The notes: a model not told the origin generated them from the sequence alone. A stretch of DNA of 64,000 nucleotides from Rubripirellula tenax (GCF_007860125.1 NZ_SJPW01000005.1:308065-372064); one strand, 5' to 3'. Shown: positions 27,167-37,548, counted from the first letter of the stretch. A program made the numbers and translations.

Positions 27167-28045
27167 ATGGTTTCCCCAATGGTCCCGCTTCCGCCGATTC
27201 ACACCGTCATTGGCGTCGATTTCAGTGGCGCTGCAAAATCGGGAAAGACGGCATGGATCGCCGAAATGGCCGTCCAGGGGGACTCGAATCGGATGGAATT
27301 GACGGTGTTGAAGTCACTTGGGTCGTTGGCGGGCTGCGATGATCGGGCAGCAGTATGCGTCTCCCTCGCCGATCGTATCCTGGCCTGTGCAGGGTCGCTC
27401 GTCGGGATGGACTTTCCGTTCGGGCTGCCGATCGAGCTAGGTTTGGGTGCGTGGCCCGACCAGTTGCGGCATGTGCAACAGTTCGACGGAGACGCCAAGG
27501 ACTACGGTCGTTCGCTTGTCGCTCGCGCTCAACAGCTTGGCGACACAATGCACATCCGACGGAAGACCGATCGCGAAACAAAAACTCCGTTTGACTGTTA
27601 CCACTATCGAATCATCTACCAGACTTTTCACGGCATGCGCGACGTGCTGGCGTTGATCTGTGATGATCCCGCAACCTCGGTGTTGCCGTTCCAGTATCCA
27701 AAGCTGCGCGAATGCAAAAGAATCGTTGTGGAAGCCTGTCCCTCATCGACGCTGAAACGGTTGAGCTTGCCGCACCAGAAGTACAAACAATCGGGCGGAA
27801 AACCTCCCGACGACAATCACAAAACCGTCCGCCGGTCGATCTTAAAAGGTGTCAACGCCACAGGCAAAAACGCGAACGTGCTGATTTCGCCTCACCATCG
27901 GCGTATCATCATGCAAGACTCTGGCGGTGACGCATTGGACGCCGTGCTGTCGGCCATCGGCAGCTGGCAAGCCTTTCGATCCGCCGACCACGTCAACATC
28001 GCCAACCACCAACGCTATCCCGCCGAAGGCCGCGTCTACGCCTAG
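27167..28045 (+). CDS. DUF429-like protein (RNase H fold, predicted nuclease)
   Basis: A 292-residue protein. The opening strand-loop VIGVDFSGAAKSGKTAW and the closing GGDALDAVLSAIGSW have the Asp positions expected in the RNase H-like fold of DUF429. Internal SLVGMDFPFGLP supports the same family. The biochemical role is unproved; nuclease activity is only predicted for the family. Alternative starts at 27179 (second ATG) cannot be excluded. It lies 38 bp upstream of mutM, in the same direction, perhaps as a DNA-maintenance pair. Confidence 0.72.
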   Translation: MVSPMVPLPPIHTVIGVDFSGAAKSGKTAWIAEMAVQGDSNRMELTVLKSLGSLAGCDDRAAVCVSLADRILACAGSLVGMDFPFGLPIELGLGAWPDQLRHVQQFDGDAKDYGRSLVARAQQLGDTMHIRRKTDRETKTPFDCYHYRIIYQTFHGMRDVLALICDDPATSVLPFQYPKLRECKRIVVEACPSSTLKRLSLPHQKYKQSGGKPPDDNHKTVRRSILKGVNATGKNANVLISPHHRRIIMQDSGGDALDAVLSAIGSWQAFRSADHVNIANHQRYPAEGRVYA

Positions 28046-28082
28046 ACCCCAAATTTCACCTGTCACCTGTCACCAACTCCCC

Positions 28083-28955
28083 TTGCCTGAACTTCCCGAA
28101 GTCGAAACGATGCGCCGCGGCGTGCTGCCGATCGTCGGCAGCCGCATTGAGTCGGTTGATTGTCCGCCGTGCCTGCGTCGACCGATTCAGATACGTCCTC
28201 GCATCGATGCAATCGATCGTCGCCTGCGCGGACACACCGTGTCCGGCATCGGCCGGCGCGGAAAGCGCGTCATGATCGAATTCGACGACGGGCAAGTGAT
28301 GGTGATCGAACCGCGGATGACGGGACTGGTGCTTCTAGCCGATCCGCCCACGACCGATCACTTGCGACTTCGGATCGTATTATCGGGTGGCCCCTGCGAA
28401 CAACTTTTGTTTTGGGATCGCCGTGGACTCGGCACCATTCGGCTGTTGCACGCGACGGAAGTCATATCGATCGTTGATGCCAAATTGGGCGTTGACGCGT
28501 TGCAAATCACGGCCGACCAACTGCGTCAGAAGCTGGGCACCAGCCGCCGCGCGATCAAAGTCGCGTTATTGGATCAAGCGGCTGTCGCGGGCATCGGCAA
28601 TCTGTACGCGGCCGAGATTCTGTACTTGGCCGGCATCGACCCGCGAACTCGGTGTGACAAGCTAACCGGGCCCCAGTGGTCGCGAATCGTGCGAGCGACG
28701 GGCGAAGTTTTGGAGCTTGCGATAAGTCACGAAGGCAGCACTCTGAGCGACGGCACCTACCGAAACGCCCTCAATGACGCCGGTGGCTATCAAAACTATC
28801 ACCGTGTCTATGATCGAGCCGAAAAACCGTGTCTCCGCTGCGGCGGCACGATTCGGCGGATTGTCCAGGCCCAGCGAAGCACGTTCTTTTGTCCCAATTG
28901 CCAACGAAAAAGCGGGCTGCACAAATCGGTTGTTGCCGATGGAACGTTAGAATGA
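28083..28955 (+). CDS. mutM: Formamidopyrimidine-DNA glycosylase (Fpg/MutM)
   Basis: About 290 residues starting at a TTG (28083). The upstream frame is open to 27927, but the family requires Met-Pro-Glu at the N-terminus so that Pro2 can be the catalytic nucleophile, and PELPEVETMRRG begins exactly here. Lys in RRGKRVMIEF is the conserved lysine. The zinc finger is CLRCGG...CPNC at the C-terminus. The enzyme removes oxidised purines such as 8-oxoguanine and nicks the abasic site. A short CACCTGT tandem repeat (28057-28074) precedes the start. The gene follows the DUF429 gene. Confidence 0.93.
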   Translation: MPELPEVETMRRGVLPIVGSRIESVDCPPCLRRPIQIRPRIDAIDRRLRGHTVSGIGRRGKRVMIEFDDGQVMVIEPRMTGLVLLADPPTTDHLRLRIVLSGGPCEQLLFWDRRGLGTIRLLHATEVISIVDAKLGVDALQITADQLRQKLGTSRRAIKVALLDQAAVAGIGNLYAAEILYLAGIDPRTRCDKLTGPQWSRIVRATGEVLELAISHEGSTLSDGTYRNALNDAGGYQNYHRVYDRAEKPCLRCGGTIRRIVQAQRSTFFCPNCQRKSGLHKSVVADGTLE

Positions 28956-29001
28956 TGGGGCTGGCCAACGCCCATCCCACCCAGCGACCAGGAATTCCTT
29001 C

Positions 29002-30048
29002 ATGAATGATTCGATCAACCGACGCGACTGGCTCCGTACCGCCACGTTGCTTACCGTTGCCGGCGCCACCGCGTCGTCGGCAACCGCCGCCGATTCCGAT
29101 CGACGTGGACGCTGGGACAATTCGATCGCCAAGGGCCTCGATTGGCTCGCGCGGACGCAATCCTCGCGAGGCCAATGGAACACCCAGGTCTATCCGACCG
29201 CAATGGCGGCGTTGGCCGGTACCGCGATGATCGCCAGCGGCAGCACCACGACTCAGGGCCCCTACGCAAAAGAACTCGCTCGAGCGTCGGACTACCTGAT
29301 CAGCAAGTCGCGTGACAACGGATTGATCGGTGATCCGCAAACCGATTCGCGGTACACATACGGCCACGGTTTTTCGATGCTTTTCTTGTCGCAAATTTTA
29401 GGCGAGGAAGGATTGATCGACCGGCGGGAAGAGCTCGTCGAAGTGCTGACGAAAGCCGTCGAGTTCAGTGGAAATGCCCAAACAGCCGCCGGTGGCTGGG
29501 GCTATGTATCCGCCCGCGAAGGCAACGACTTCGACGAAGGATCCACCACGATCACTCAAGTGCAAGGCTTGCGAGGCTGTCGCAACGCCGGCATTCCCGT
29601 CAGCGGCAAGATCATCGAGTCGGCGAAAGAGTACATCTACGGATGCAAAAACCCGGACGGCGGAATCAGCTATAGCAGTCGCCAAAAAGGCAGCAGCCGC
29701 CCGGCCATCACCGCCGCCGCCCTGGCCGCACTCTACAACGCAGGCGATTACGACAGCCAGCATGTCCCCGAAATGTTGGTCTATACTAAAGATCAACTGC
29801 ACGACATCAGCGACGGCACACGCGCGTTCGGTCACTGGCACTACACCTATCTTTACTACAGCCAAGTCGTCTATCGCCAAGGCGACGAATTGTGGCAACC
29901 GTTTCGTGATCGCTTGTACGACCGCATCGTCAGCGAGCAGCGACCCGACGGTTTCTGGGAAGGCCAAATCCACCCGGTCTACGTCACCGCGTGCAATCTG
30001 ATCATGATGCAGCTCGACCGCAGCTATCTGCCGATCTACCAACGTTAG
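29002..30048 (+). CDS. Tat-exported squalene-cyclase-like (alpha/alpha toroid) repeat protein
   Basis: A 348-residue protein. The N-terminus has NRRDWLRTATLLTVAGATAS, a twin-arginine-type signal. The body consists of prenyltransferase/squalene-oxidase-type repeats (GLDWLARTQSSRGQWNTQVY, AAGGWGYVS, NPDGGISYSSRQ, QRPDGFWEG). These form an alpha/alpha barrel. Catalytic Asp motifs of true squalene-hopene cyclases (DxDD) are not seen, so it is not expected to be a cyclase. Its role in the periplasm is unknown; such proteins are numerous in Planctomycetota. It lies 30 bp upstream of the CRTAC1 gene and may be cotranscribed with it. Confidence 0.82.
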   Translation: MNDSINRRDWLRTATLLTVAGATASSATAADSDRRGRWDNSIAKGLDWLARTQSSRGQWNTQVYPTAMAALAGTAMIASGSTTTQGPYAKELARASDYLISKSRDNGLIGDPQTDSRYTYGHGFSMLFLSQILGEEGLIDRREELVEVLTKAVEFSGNAQTAAGGWGYVSAREGNDFDEGSTTITQVQGLRGCRNAGIPVSGKIIESAKEYIYGCKNPDGGISYSSRQKGSSRPAITAAALAALYNAGDYDSQHVPEMLVYTKDQLHDISDGTRAFGHWHYTYLYYSQVVYRQGDELWQPFRDRLYDRIVSEQRPDGFWEGQIHPVYVTACNLIMMQLDRSYLPIYQR

Positions 30049-30078
30049 TATGACGGATACTCAAGAAAAGAGCTTCGC

Positions 30079-33054
30079 GTGATGCGTCGATTCAAATCGG
30101 TTTCGGCATTCATCGTTGTGATGGTGTTCGCACAGGGTTGCCAACGCGAAATCGCTTCGACGAGTTCACCGAAACCGACGCCGCCGGCATCGATGGTGGA
30201 AAGCGATCGCGTTGCTCCCGACACGATCGCCGATACGGCGAGGTACAACGATATCACTAAGGCTCGGACGACTGCCCGGGCACGCATGATCGCGTCACCC
30301 AACGATGCATCGGCAAGGTTGGCGGCCGCCGAAGTGGAACTTGCTGATGGACAGTTCCCACAAGTAATCGAATTGGCTCGCGGCGTGCCAAAGGGCAATT
30401 CGTCTTTCAATCTTGCTCAAGAGTTGATCTCCGACGCCGCAATCGCCTTGAACGATGACATCGCCTTCGATGCCGACGTGGCTTGGGCCGCGATGGAACA
30501 TCTGTTGACCATGGAACCGAATCGGCACGATGTCCGTCATCGATTGGTACGCCTGCTCAACCGCCGCGGTTATCGGCATCGCGCCTGCCAGCATGTCCAT
30601 GCTTTATGCCGCCTCGGATTGGCGACGGAAGACGAACTACGAAGTTTGATCCATCGTCGCGATTCGTATCCACCATCGCGCAACTACGATGTTGAACAAG
30701 CATCCGACATGAGTCCGGCATCGCAACGGCTTGCCCTTGCACGCTACCAGCACACGCACCGAAGAGACCACGAAGCCTACCAAACACTTGAGCCTGAGCA
30801 ACGCGGTGGCTGGACACACCCAGAACACGCGGCCCTATTCGGTGCCGTGCTGGCTGAATCACAACAGCTCGAAGACATCCCGGCTTGGTTGAATTCGTGC
30901 CCAAAGAATGCAGATAGATACAGCGAGTACTGGTCGGCCGTCGGTGCGTTTCTGATTGAGCAACGCCAACCCCGAATGGCCGCTGGCGCATTGTTCCAAG
31001 CCATTGAAATCGACCCCACGAGCGACGTTGACTATAAACGCCTAGCCGTATGCGGCTTGTCTCTAGGCGATTCCGAGGCTGGAAAAATTGATTCACGAGC
31101 GTCGATAGAGCGGGCGTTGTTAATCGACCGAACTCGCGAACTGGCTTTGGCCACGACCAGCCAGGCGGAAATCACGGAATTTCAAAATGAGTTGACCGTG
31201 CAGTGGCTAAAACTCGGATTGCCGCTTGAGTATCTGCAATGGTCACAAATCCATTCGGCTGACAAACCCGATTTAATCGTCCGAATAGCCCGCGAACGAA
31301 ACAAGCTGCTTTCACAGTCTGACTTTGCTACCCGATCCGCCGATGAAGCGACGTTGGGCATGAACCGTAATCCGTTCCCGCCACCGACACGGGAACAAGT
31401 ACTAGCCTTCGCCACCACGACACCCAAAACGAAAGTCATTTCGAATGCGAATGACGCCGCGCAGGTTCGCTTTATCGACGTCGCGGTCCAGACGGGACTG
31501 ACGTTTGAATACTACAACGCACCAACAAAAGTTGAGAAGTACTTTCGACTGCACGAAACGCTTGGTGGAGGAATCGCTGTCATCGATTTCGACCTCGATG
31601 GAAAACCCGACGTCTATCTCGGTCAAGGTTCAGGCGAACCACCGCATACGCTCGGAAAACTATCCGATCGCTTGTTCCGAAACGGTGGCCGAAAATTCAC
31701 CGATGTCACATCCGATGCAAAAGCGGTCGATTTCGGTTACACCACGGGACTGGCCGTCGGCGACTTGAACCAAGACGGTTGGCCCGACTTAGTGGTCGGC
31801 GCGTTGGGCAGTAATCGTATTCTGATCAACCAAGGCGACGGATCGTTCATCGACGGATCGGATTGGATCAGCGATGCGACACCGATGTACACGTCATCGA
31901 TCGCGATTGCCGACGTAACGGGCGATCGGCTTCCAGATGTCGTCGAAGCCAACTACGTCGACGACCCGGCAGTCTTCCAGCGACGCGCCCCGCCCAATGA
32001 CGGCATACCTTTCAATGTTTCGCCGACGATTTACCAAAACGCGATTGACCGATTCTTTATCAGCACGGGTCGCAATCGATTTACGATAGAGTCGCTTGAC
32101 CAAGACACCGAAACCGGTGGCAGTTCACTGGGCGTGGTGGTCACCGACATCGATTCAAAACCGGGCAACGAAGTACTGATCGCCAATGACTCGTGGCCCA
32201 ACCACTACTGGGTTTGGCCAGACACCGGCTCAACACCCCAACAGAAGGCCGTTATCAGCGGCATCGCACTGGACAATTCTGGTACTGCAACAGCCGGTAT
32301 GGGAATCGCTTCGGGAGACTTTGATCACGATGGCGAACTCGACTTCCACATGACCAACTTCTCGCGTCAGTCGTCTAGCTTGTATATTCAGAATTCAACC
32401 GGATCGTTCACTGATATTGCTGCGAGGTTAGGGCTGACCGCCGCGACGTTCCCGATGCTCGGATTCGGCACGCAAGCAATCGACGCGGACCAAGACGGCA
32501 CGTTGGACCTGTTTATCTTGAACGGGCACATCGATGACTACTCCGTGATCGACCAACCCTTTCGGATGCGTCCCCAATTCTTTCGCGGCGTAAGCAACGG
32601 CTTCGAACTGCAAGCAACCGACGATGACGACTCAGGCTATGGGCAAGTCGAAACGCTCGGCCGGGTTTTAGCAAAACTGGACTGGAATGGTGACGGAAAA
32701 ACCGACTTGATCGCCAACCATTTGGACGCGCCGATTGCTTTGCTCGAAAACCAAACGTCTTCAACGGCTCATTGGGTTAGCTTTCGATTGGTCGGCACCG
32801 AATCAGAACGCGATGCCATCGGTGGTCGCGTCACCGTCAGCGCTGGATCCACTTCATCGCATCAGTGGCAGACTGCTGGCGACGGATACCTTTGCAGCAA
32901 CGAACGCGTGCTCGATTTTGGCCTTGAGAAAGACGCGGCGATCGACGAAGTCATCGTCCGCTGGCCGACGGGGACGCTGCAAACCTTCACAGACATCGCC
33001 GTCGATCGACGATACGTTCTAGTCGAAGGCCAGTCTTCATTCGTGCTTGACTAG
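30079..33054 (+). CDS. CRTAC1-like protein: TPR region, FG-GAP/VCBS repeats, ASPIC/UnbV domain
   Basis: A 991-residue exported protein. The N-terminus is a short signal ending FAQGC, a possible lipoprotein site (Cys21). Residues about 60-400 look helical and TPR-like. Residues about 440-870 contain FG-GAP/VCBS calcium-loop repeats (DFDLDGKPDVYLGQ, DLNQDGWPDLVVG, DFDHDGELDFHMTN, DADQDGTLDLFILN). The last 100 residues match the ASPIC/UnbV domain (DAIGGRVTVSAG, DEVIVRWPTG). The architecture is widespread in Planctomycetota and has no established function; surface adhesion or polysaccharide binding are the usual guesses. It follows the toroid protein gene. Confidence 0.88.
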   Translation: MMRRFKSVSAFIVVMVFAQGCQREIASTSSPKPTPPASMVESDRVAPDTIADTARYNDITKARTTARARMIASPNDASARLAAAEVELADGQFPQVIELARGVPKGNSSFNLAQELISDAAIALNDDIAFDADVAWAAMEHLLTMEPNRHDVRHRLVRLLNRRGYRHRACQHVHALCRLGLATEDELRSLIHRRDSYPPSRNYDVEQASDMSPASQRLALARYQHTHRRDHEAYQTLEPEQRGGWTHPEHAALFGAVLAESQQLEDIPAWLNSCPKNADRYSEYWSAVGAFLIEQRQPRMAAGALFQAIEIDPTSDVDYKRLAVCGLSLGDSEAGKIDSRASIERALLIDRTRELALATTSQAEITEFQNELTVQWLKLGLPLEYLQWSQIHSADKPDLIVRIARERNKLLSQSDFATRSADEATLGMNRNPFPPPTREQVLAFATTTPKTKVISNANDAAQVRFIDVAVQTGLTFEYYNAPTKVEKYFRLHETLGGGIAVIDFDLDGKPDVYLGQGSGEPPHTLGKLSDRLFRNGGRKFTDVTSDAKAVDFGYTTGLAVGDLNQDGWPDLVVGALGSNRILINQGDGSFIDGSDWISDATPMYTSSIAIADVTGDRLPDVVEANYVDDPAVFQRRAPPNDGIPFNVSPTIYQNAIDRFFISTGRNRFTIESLDQDTETGGSSLGVVVTDIDSKPGNEVLIANDSWPNHYWVWPDTGSTPQQKAVISGIALDNSGTATAGMGIASGDFDHDGELDFHMTNFSRQSSSLYIQNSTGSFTDIAARLGLTAATFPMLGFGTQAIDADQDGTLDLFILNGHIDDYSVIDQPFRMRPQFFRGVSNGFELQATDDDDSGYGQVETLGRVLAKLDWNGDGKTDLIANHLDAPIALLENQTSSTAHWVSFRLVGTESERDAIGGRVTVSAGSTSSHQWQTAGDGYLCSNERVLDFGLEKDAAIDEVIVRWPTGTLQTFTDIAVDRRYVLVEGQSSFVLD

Positions 33055-33073
33055 GCCGTCCCGGCGACCAGGA

Positions 33074-34369
33074 CTACTTTCGACTGATGTCGTAGGCGAA
33101 CATCAAGTCTTGATCGCGGATGATCAACATGCCGTCAGCGATGATCGGGTGTGCCCAGATCGCGCCTTTGTCTCGCGGCAGATCCGTTTGCCGAGGCAAC
33201 TCGAGTCGCCCACTCGATTCCCAGCCTGTACGACTGGGTTTTACCAAGTAAACACTCCCGTCTTTGTCGTTGTAGCAATAGAGGCGTCCGTCGGCGAAGG
33301 CGATGGATCCGCTTCGGTTCGGTCGAATCTTTTCTTCCCAAAGTGTCTCGCCCGATGCCATGTCCTGCGCCATCCACGTGCCACCGTTGGCTTTCGTGAA
33401 TCCATAAATCACGCCGTCGACCAACACGACGCCACCGTGATGGTTTTGCATGGTCTTGTCGGCCAAGTGATAGATCGATTCGGTTGCTATTTTTCCGCCG
33501 CCATTGCCGCTCAACTTGATCAACGTATTCCCCGACCCATAGTCGCTGGTGTGATAGAGTTCATCACCTTGAAGGATCGGCGTTGGAATCACGGCGACGT
33601 TGTTACCAGTCGATGCGTCAGAGAACACCTTTCCGCCCGATGTGGTGTCGAAGGCAAACAGCCCCGGCTTGCTGGCTGTTACGTAAAACGTCGTTTCTGC
33701 GACAGTGGCTTTTATGGGAGACACATATTGAGCAGGGGCGTTAACGCCCTGGCTGGTCCAAACCTTTTCGCCGCTGCTGCAGTTCAGTCCGACCATGAAA
33801 TTGCTTTCTCCCGGGGTCACGACGACCCGGTCACCATCGACCAACAACGACTCGCTATAGCCCCACGTGGGAACTTTGCCGCCATAGGATTCCACAACGT
33901 CGACTTTCCATGTCACATCGCCGCTGTCCCGATCGATGGCCGCGGCAACACCAACATCCGAGAGCACGTAGATGTGGTTCCCGACGACCGTCGGTGTACT
34001 GCGCGGTCCGCCGCCCCAACCTTGGTTATAGTCGTCACCATTGCTTGCTCTCGAAAACGTTGTCCTCCAGACTTCGCCGCCGTCCGCTGCGTTCAAACAA
34101 ACTGCGAAACACCCGGCTTCGTCCGAACCCAGCGTGTAGATCCGCTGGTCGACGACGGCGGCAGTCGAATACCCTCGACCAAGGCCACTTGCCTGCCAAA
34201 TTTGTGCCGGCCCACCGTCGGGCCACGATTCGAGCAAGGGCTGGGCTGCCGCATGTCCGTCGCGCTGGGGACCTCTCCACTGTGGCCAATCCCTGTCACC
34301 CGCGGTGCCGATGGACGGCGAGATCAGCGAGCAAAAGCAGGCGACGAACAAGCAGTTTCGCAGTTTCAT
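33074..34369 (-). CDS. PQQ-like beta-propeller repeat protein (exported)
   Basis: About 431 residues from the ATG at 34369, which gives a normal signal peptide (CLFVACFCSLISPSIGTAG); the longer ATG at 34456 adds a non-signal extension. The mature start DWPQWRGPQRDGH is the hallmark of planctomycete PQQ-like propeller proteins. Repeats such as DSGDVTWKVDVV and ASGETLWEEKI are blades. True PQQ dehydrogenase catalytic residues were not found, so it is likely a scaffold or binding protein. It converges with the CRTAC1 gene (19 bp apart) and follows the ABC exporter gene on the same strand. Confidence 0.87.
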   Translation of the reverse strand: MKLRNCLFVACFCSLISPSIGTAGDRDWPQWRGPQRDGHAAAQPLLESWPDGGPAQIWQASGLGRGYSTAAVVDQRIYTLGSDEAGCFAVCLNAADGGEVWRTTFSRASNGDDYNQGWGGGPRSTPTVVGNHIYVLSDVGVAAAIDRDSGDVTWKVDVVESYGGKVPTWGYSESLLVDGDRVVVTPGESNFMVGLNCSSGEKVWTSQGVNAPAQYVSPIKATVAETTFYVTASKPGLFAFDTTSGGKVFSDASTGNNVAVIPTPILQGDELYHTSDYGSGNTLIKLSGNGGGKIATESIYHLADKTMQNHHGGVVLVDGVIYGFTKANGGTWMAQDMASGETLWEEKIRPNRSGSIAFADGRLYCYNDKDGSVYLVKPSRTGWESSGRLELPRQTDLPRDKGAIWAHPIIADGMLIIRDQDLMFAYDISRK

Positions 34370-34439
34370 AGCGATTTGAAATATCAGGCAAGGTGGGAAG
34401 GTGGGAAGCCAGAGTATAGCAAGGGTCAGGCCAGGGCAG

Positions 34440-36386
34440 TCAAAAATGCGACACATCGTCCCTCGAAACGTCGCCGGTTTGTAGCGTCACCATATCGCGA
34501 TACTTCCCGCCGCGAGCCACCAACTCGTCATGGGTACCGACTTCCAGAACCTCGCCGTCGCCAAGAACGATGATTTTATCGGCACCGGTGATCGTGCTCA
34601 AACGGTGGGCGATCACAAATGCGGTTCGGTCTTTCAGCAGTTCGGCCAGACTGTTCTGGATCATCCGTTCACTCTCGCTATCCAGATTGCTGGTCGCTTC
34701 GTCCAAGATCAATATCTTCGGATCGGCCAAAATGGCCCTGGCAATCGCCAATCGCTGGCGTTGGCCACCGGACAGCTTGACGCCACGCTCTCCGATGACG
34801 GTGTCGTAACCATCCGGCATTTTGCAGATAAATTCGTCGGCCGCCGCCGCGGTCGCAGCCGCAATGACCTCGTCATGAGTCGACCGACGCCGCGCGTAGG
34901 CAATGTTTTCGCGGATCGTGCCATCAAACAGAAAGACATCTTGTTCGACGATACCAAGCAGACTTCGATAGCTCGACAATTCAATGTCACGAAGATCGCG
35001 ACCGTCCAAGCTGATGCTGCCCGCCGTCGGATCATAGAACCGAGCGATCAAATTGGTCAGCGTCGTCTTGCCCGCGCCGCTGCGTCCGACCAGGGCAACC
35101 GTTTGCCCCGCTTCGATCTCGATCGACACATCGCGAAGGACTAACGGCGTGGATTCCGGGTACGAGAACGAAACGTCACGGATCGAGATCGCGCCGCGGA
35201 CATCCGATCGCTTCAGCGACTTGGCGTTATCGCCCGTCGGCAACTCGTCTTCGATTTCCAAAACGTCCAAGACACGGTCTAACCCAGCCAGATTATTTTG
35301 AAACGTCACCGCGCTTCCGGCAATCGTCGCCAACGGATCCAACAGCATCGTCAAGTACACCAGAAACATCATCAGGTCACCGAGCGTCAATTGGCTTTCG
35401 ATGATTTGATAGCCGCCGTACAACAACAGCCCTGTTGATGCCAACGGGATGATGACTTCCCAAATCGTTTCGATGATTCGCGTCCACCACCAAGTGAACA
35501 GTTGCTGGCGAACCAAGAAGTCACCTTCGCGAACGAACCGCGAAGATTCACTGCGACTTCTTGAGAACGTTCGCACGACACGAATTCCGCCAAAGGTCTC
35601 CGTCGCCCCCGCATCAATTTTCTGACGCTGCTTTCGAATATCGCGGTACAGCGGACGGATGCGATTGATCCACGTGCGGTGAGTCACCCAGACGATCGGA
35701 AGCAACAGCAAACCGCCCACCATCAATTTCCAATCGACCAACATCAGAATGATCAGGCTGCCGATAAACTGGATGATCGCGCGCCACGGATTGTAGATCA
35801 TGCTGAAGATCAACTCGGCCACGCCACCCGCATCTTCGCGAATCAAACTAGCAACGCCGCCACTTTTCATGTCGTAAACGCGGTGAAGCGGCAGCTTGAT
35901 CGCATGATCGAAAACGCGACGGCGGATCGCAACTTGCGTTTGGTTGACCGCCTTGGTGGCCGTCCATCGGCTGATCAGCGCAACGATCGTCCCCAATCCT
36001 GTCACCACAACGACCACGCCCGCGATCGCGATCAACAATCCCATTCGGGAATCCGGAACGGGGATCGATTCCAACCAGATCGGCAGCGGCTTCGGTGGCG
36101 TCGTTAGCGCCGAATCGATCGCAAGTTTCGTCCCGAACGGCGGAATCAATCGCAATCCAATTCCGATGGTCAAGAAAAACAAAGACACCGCGATCTGCGA
36201 CCGGTGTCCGGCGATCAAGCCCAAAAACGCTCTGAACAGCTCCCAGAATTTGCGGTCGCGCGATCCTAGTTTCCGGGCGCTGCGATCACTGTGCGGATTC
36301 GTGTCAGAACGCGTTTTGGACGTATTCCGCTCGCGAACGGTTTCTCGATAATCATTAAATCGGCTGCGACTGGGATGGGTAGGCAT
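34440..36386 (-). CDS. ABC exporter, fused permease and ATPase
   Basis: About 648 residues from the ATG at 36386; an in-frame ATG at 36479 would add 31 residues. Six membrane helices lie in the first 370 residues (type IV exporter fold). The ATPase has Walker A GRSGAGKT (434-441), signature LSGGQ (538-542), Walker B ILILDEATS and the switch His594. It probably works as a homodimer that exports a lipid, peptide or drug. The first 50 residues are hydrophilic and rich in Ser, Arg and Asp, longer than usual. No substrate gene is adjacent. The gene reads toward the PQQ-like gene. Confidence 0.93.
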   Translation of the reverse strand: MPTHPSRSRFNDYRETVRERNTSKTRSDTNPHSDRSARKLGSRDRKFWELFRAFLGLIAGHRSQIAVSLFFLTIGIGLRLIPPFGTKLAIDSALTTPPKPLPIWLESIPVPDSRMGLLIAIAGVVVVVTGLGTIVALISRWTATKAVNQTQVAIRRRVFDHAIKLPLHRVYDMKSGGVASLIREDAGGVAELIFSMIYNPWRAIIQFIGSLIILMLVDWKLMVGGLLLLPIVWVTHRTWINRIRPLYRDIRKQRQKIDAGATETFGGIRVVRTFSRSRSESSRFVREGDFLVRQQLFTWWWTRIIETIWEVIIPLASTGLLLYGGYQIIESQLTLGDLMMFLVYLTMLLDPLATIAGSAVTFQNNLAGLDRVLDVLEIEDELPTGDNAKSLKRSDVRGAISIRDVSFSYPESTPLVLRDVSIEIEAGQTVALVGRSGAGKTTLTNLIARFYDPTAGSISLDGRDLRDIELSSYRSLLGIVEQDVFLFDGTIRENIAYARRRSTHDEVIAAATAAAADEFICKMPDGYDTVIGERGVKLSGGQRQRLAIARAILADPKILILDEATSNLDSESERMIQNSLAELLKDRTAFVIAHRLSTITGADKIIVLGDGEVLEVGTHDELVARGGKYRDMVTLQTGDVSRDDVSHF

Positions 36387-36590
36387 GATTAAGTAGTAGT
36401 ACCGATCCGCCGAATCGACAAGGGATGCCCCCCTGCAAGTGGCGGCGATCGTATCGGCGGGGCGAGCGACAATGGGCAATGAAGACGATCCTCACCACCA
36501 CGCCGCGAGCCGCCGCAAACTAGAATCCTAGGATCGTCGATCCTGTACGTTGATCTGCGGCCGTCGATTCCCTTTGAAAGTCAAACCACC

Positions 36591-37493
36591 ATGCGTTCAG
36601 TCTTGTCCGGCCTTGCCTGCCTTTTTGCCACTTTTGCAGTCGGTGATGAACCTGCGTTCCCGCTGACGGCAAAACGAATCGTCTTCTTGGGCGACTCAAT
36701 CACGTACGCCGGCCACTATGTTGATGTGATCGACGCGACCGTTGTCGCAAATGGATACGGGCCCGAAATCATCAACCTGGGTCTGTCCAGCGAGACGTGC
36801 AGCGGACTTACCGAACCCGACCATCCGTTCCCGCGACCGAACGTGCAAACAAGACTCGACCGCGCGCTGTCGGTACTAAAGCCCGATGTCGTGGTCGCTT
36901 GCTATGGGATGAATGACGGCATCTATCACCCATTCAGCGAAGAGCGGTTTGCGATCTACAAAAAGGGCGTCAATGATCTGATCGACAAGGTGACCGCCAG
37001 CGGCGCCAAACTGGTCTTGATGACGCCACCGCCGTTTGACCCCGTTCCGATTCAAGGAACGGGCAAATTGGTACCAATCGATGCCATACAATTCGGTTGG
37101 AAAACGGTTTACGAAAACTATGACAGAGAAGTCATTAAGAAATACGGTGACTGGGTCAAGCAACAATCCGATCGCGTCGCGATGGTGATCGACCTGCACG
37201 CTCCCGTCACGTCCTACCTAGAAGCCAATCGAGCCGTTGACCCTCGCTACACGCTCTCGGCGGACGGCGTCCACATTACCAACGAAGGTCACCGCATTCT
37301 CGCCGATGCCATTTTAGACGCTTGGGGCTTGTCGGATCGAAAAACGGCCGACGAGGAAGATGTCAAGAAAACCGCGGCCCGTCAAGCCATCATGAAAGCC
37401 GCGTGGCTAACCGAAGTCGGCCACGATCGTCCGGGAATAAACGCGGGACTCCCCATCGACGAAGCCAAGCAAGAAACAAGCGAAATCAAGTAG
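36591..37493 (+). CDS. SGNH/GDSL hydrolase (exported)
   Basis: A 300-residue protein with a short signal (SVLSGLACLFATFAVG). The SGNH blocks are visible: GDSIT (Ser36), a Gly in NLGLSS, GMND and DGVH near residue 224. These support an esterase or lipase of the GDSL family, often active on carbohydrate acetyl esters. The C-terminal 60 residues (after LDAWGLSD) are helical and charged. It lies 204 bp from the divergent ABC exporter and 55 bp from the convergent ABC-2 permease. The natural substrate is unknown. Confidence 0.9.
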   Translation: MRSVLSGLACLFATFAVGDEPAFPLTAKRIVFLGDSITYAGHYVDVIDATVVANGYGPEIINLGLSSETCSGLTEPDHPFPRPNVQTRLDRALSVLKPDVVVACYGMNDGIYHPFSEERFAIYKKGVNDLIDKVTASGAKLVLMTPPPFDPVPIQGTGKLVPIDAIQFGWKTVYENYDREVIKKYGDWVKQQSDRVAMVIDLHAPVTSYLEANRAVDPRYTLSADGVHITNEGHRILADAILDAWGLSDRKTADEEDVKKTAARQAIMKAAWLTEVGHDRPGINAGLPIDEAKQETSEIK

Positions 37494-37548
37494 GTTCCGC
37501 GCATCCTCGCCGGCGAGACGGGCATCGCTTTCCAAGTGGCCAAGCAAC

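Noticed and set aside
28057-28074. CACCTGT short tandem repeat before mutM as a regulatory site
   Set aside because: Only two and a half copies; too short to support a function.
29002-30048. A true squalene-hopene cyclase
   Set aside because: The DxDD catalytic motif is absent and the length is about half that of the enzyme.
33047-34573. 508-residue plus-strand open frame opposite the PQQ-like gene
   Set aside because: Antisense shadow; the minus-strand frame has a signal peptide and propeller repeats.
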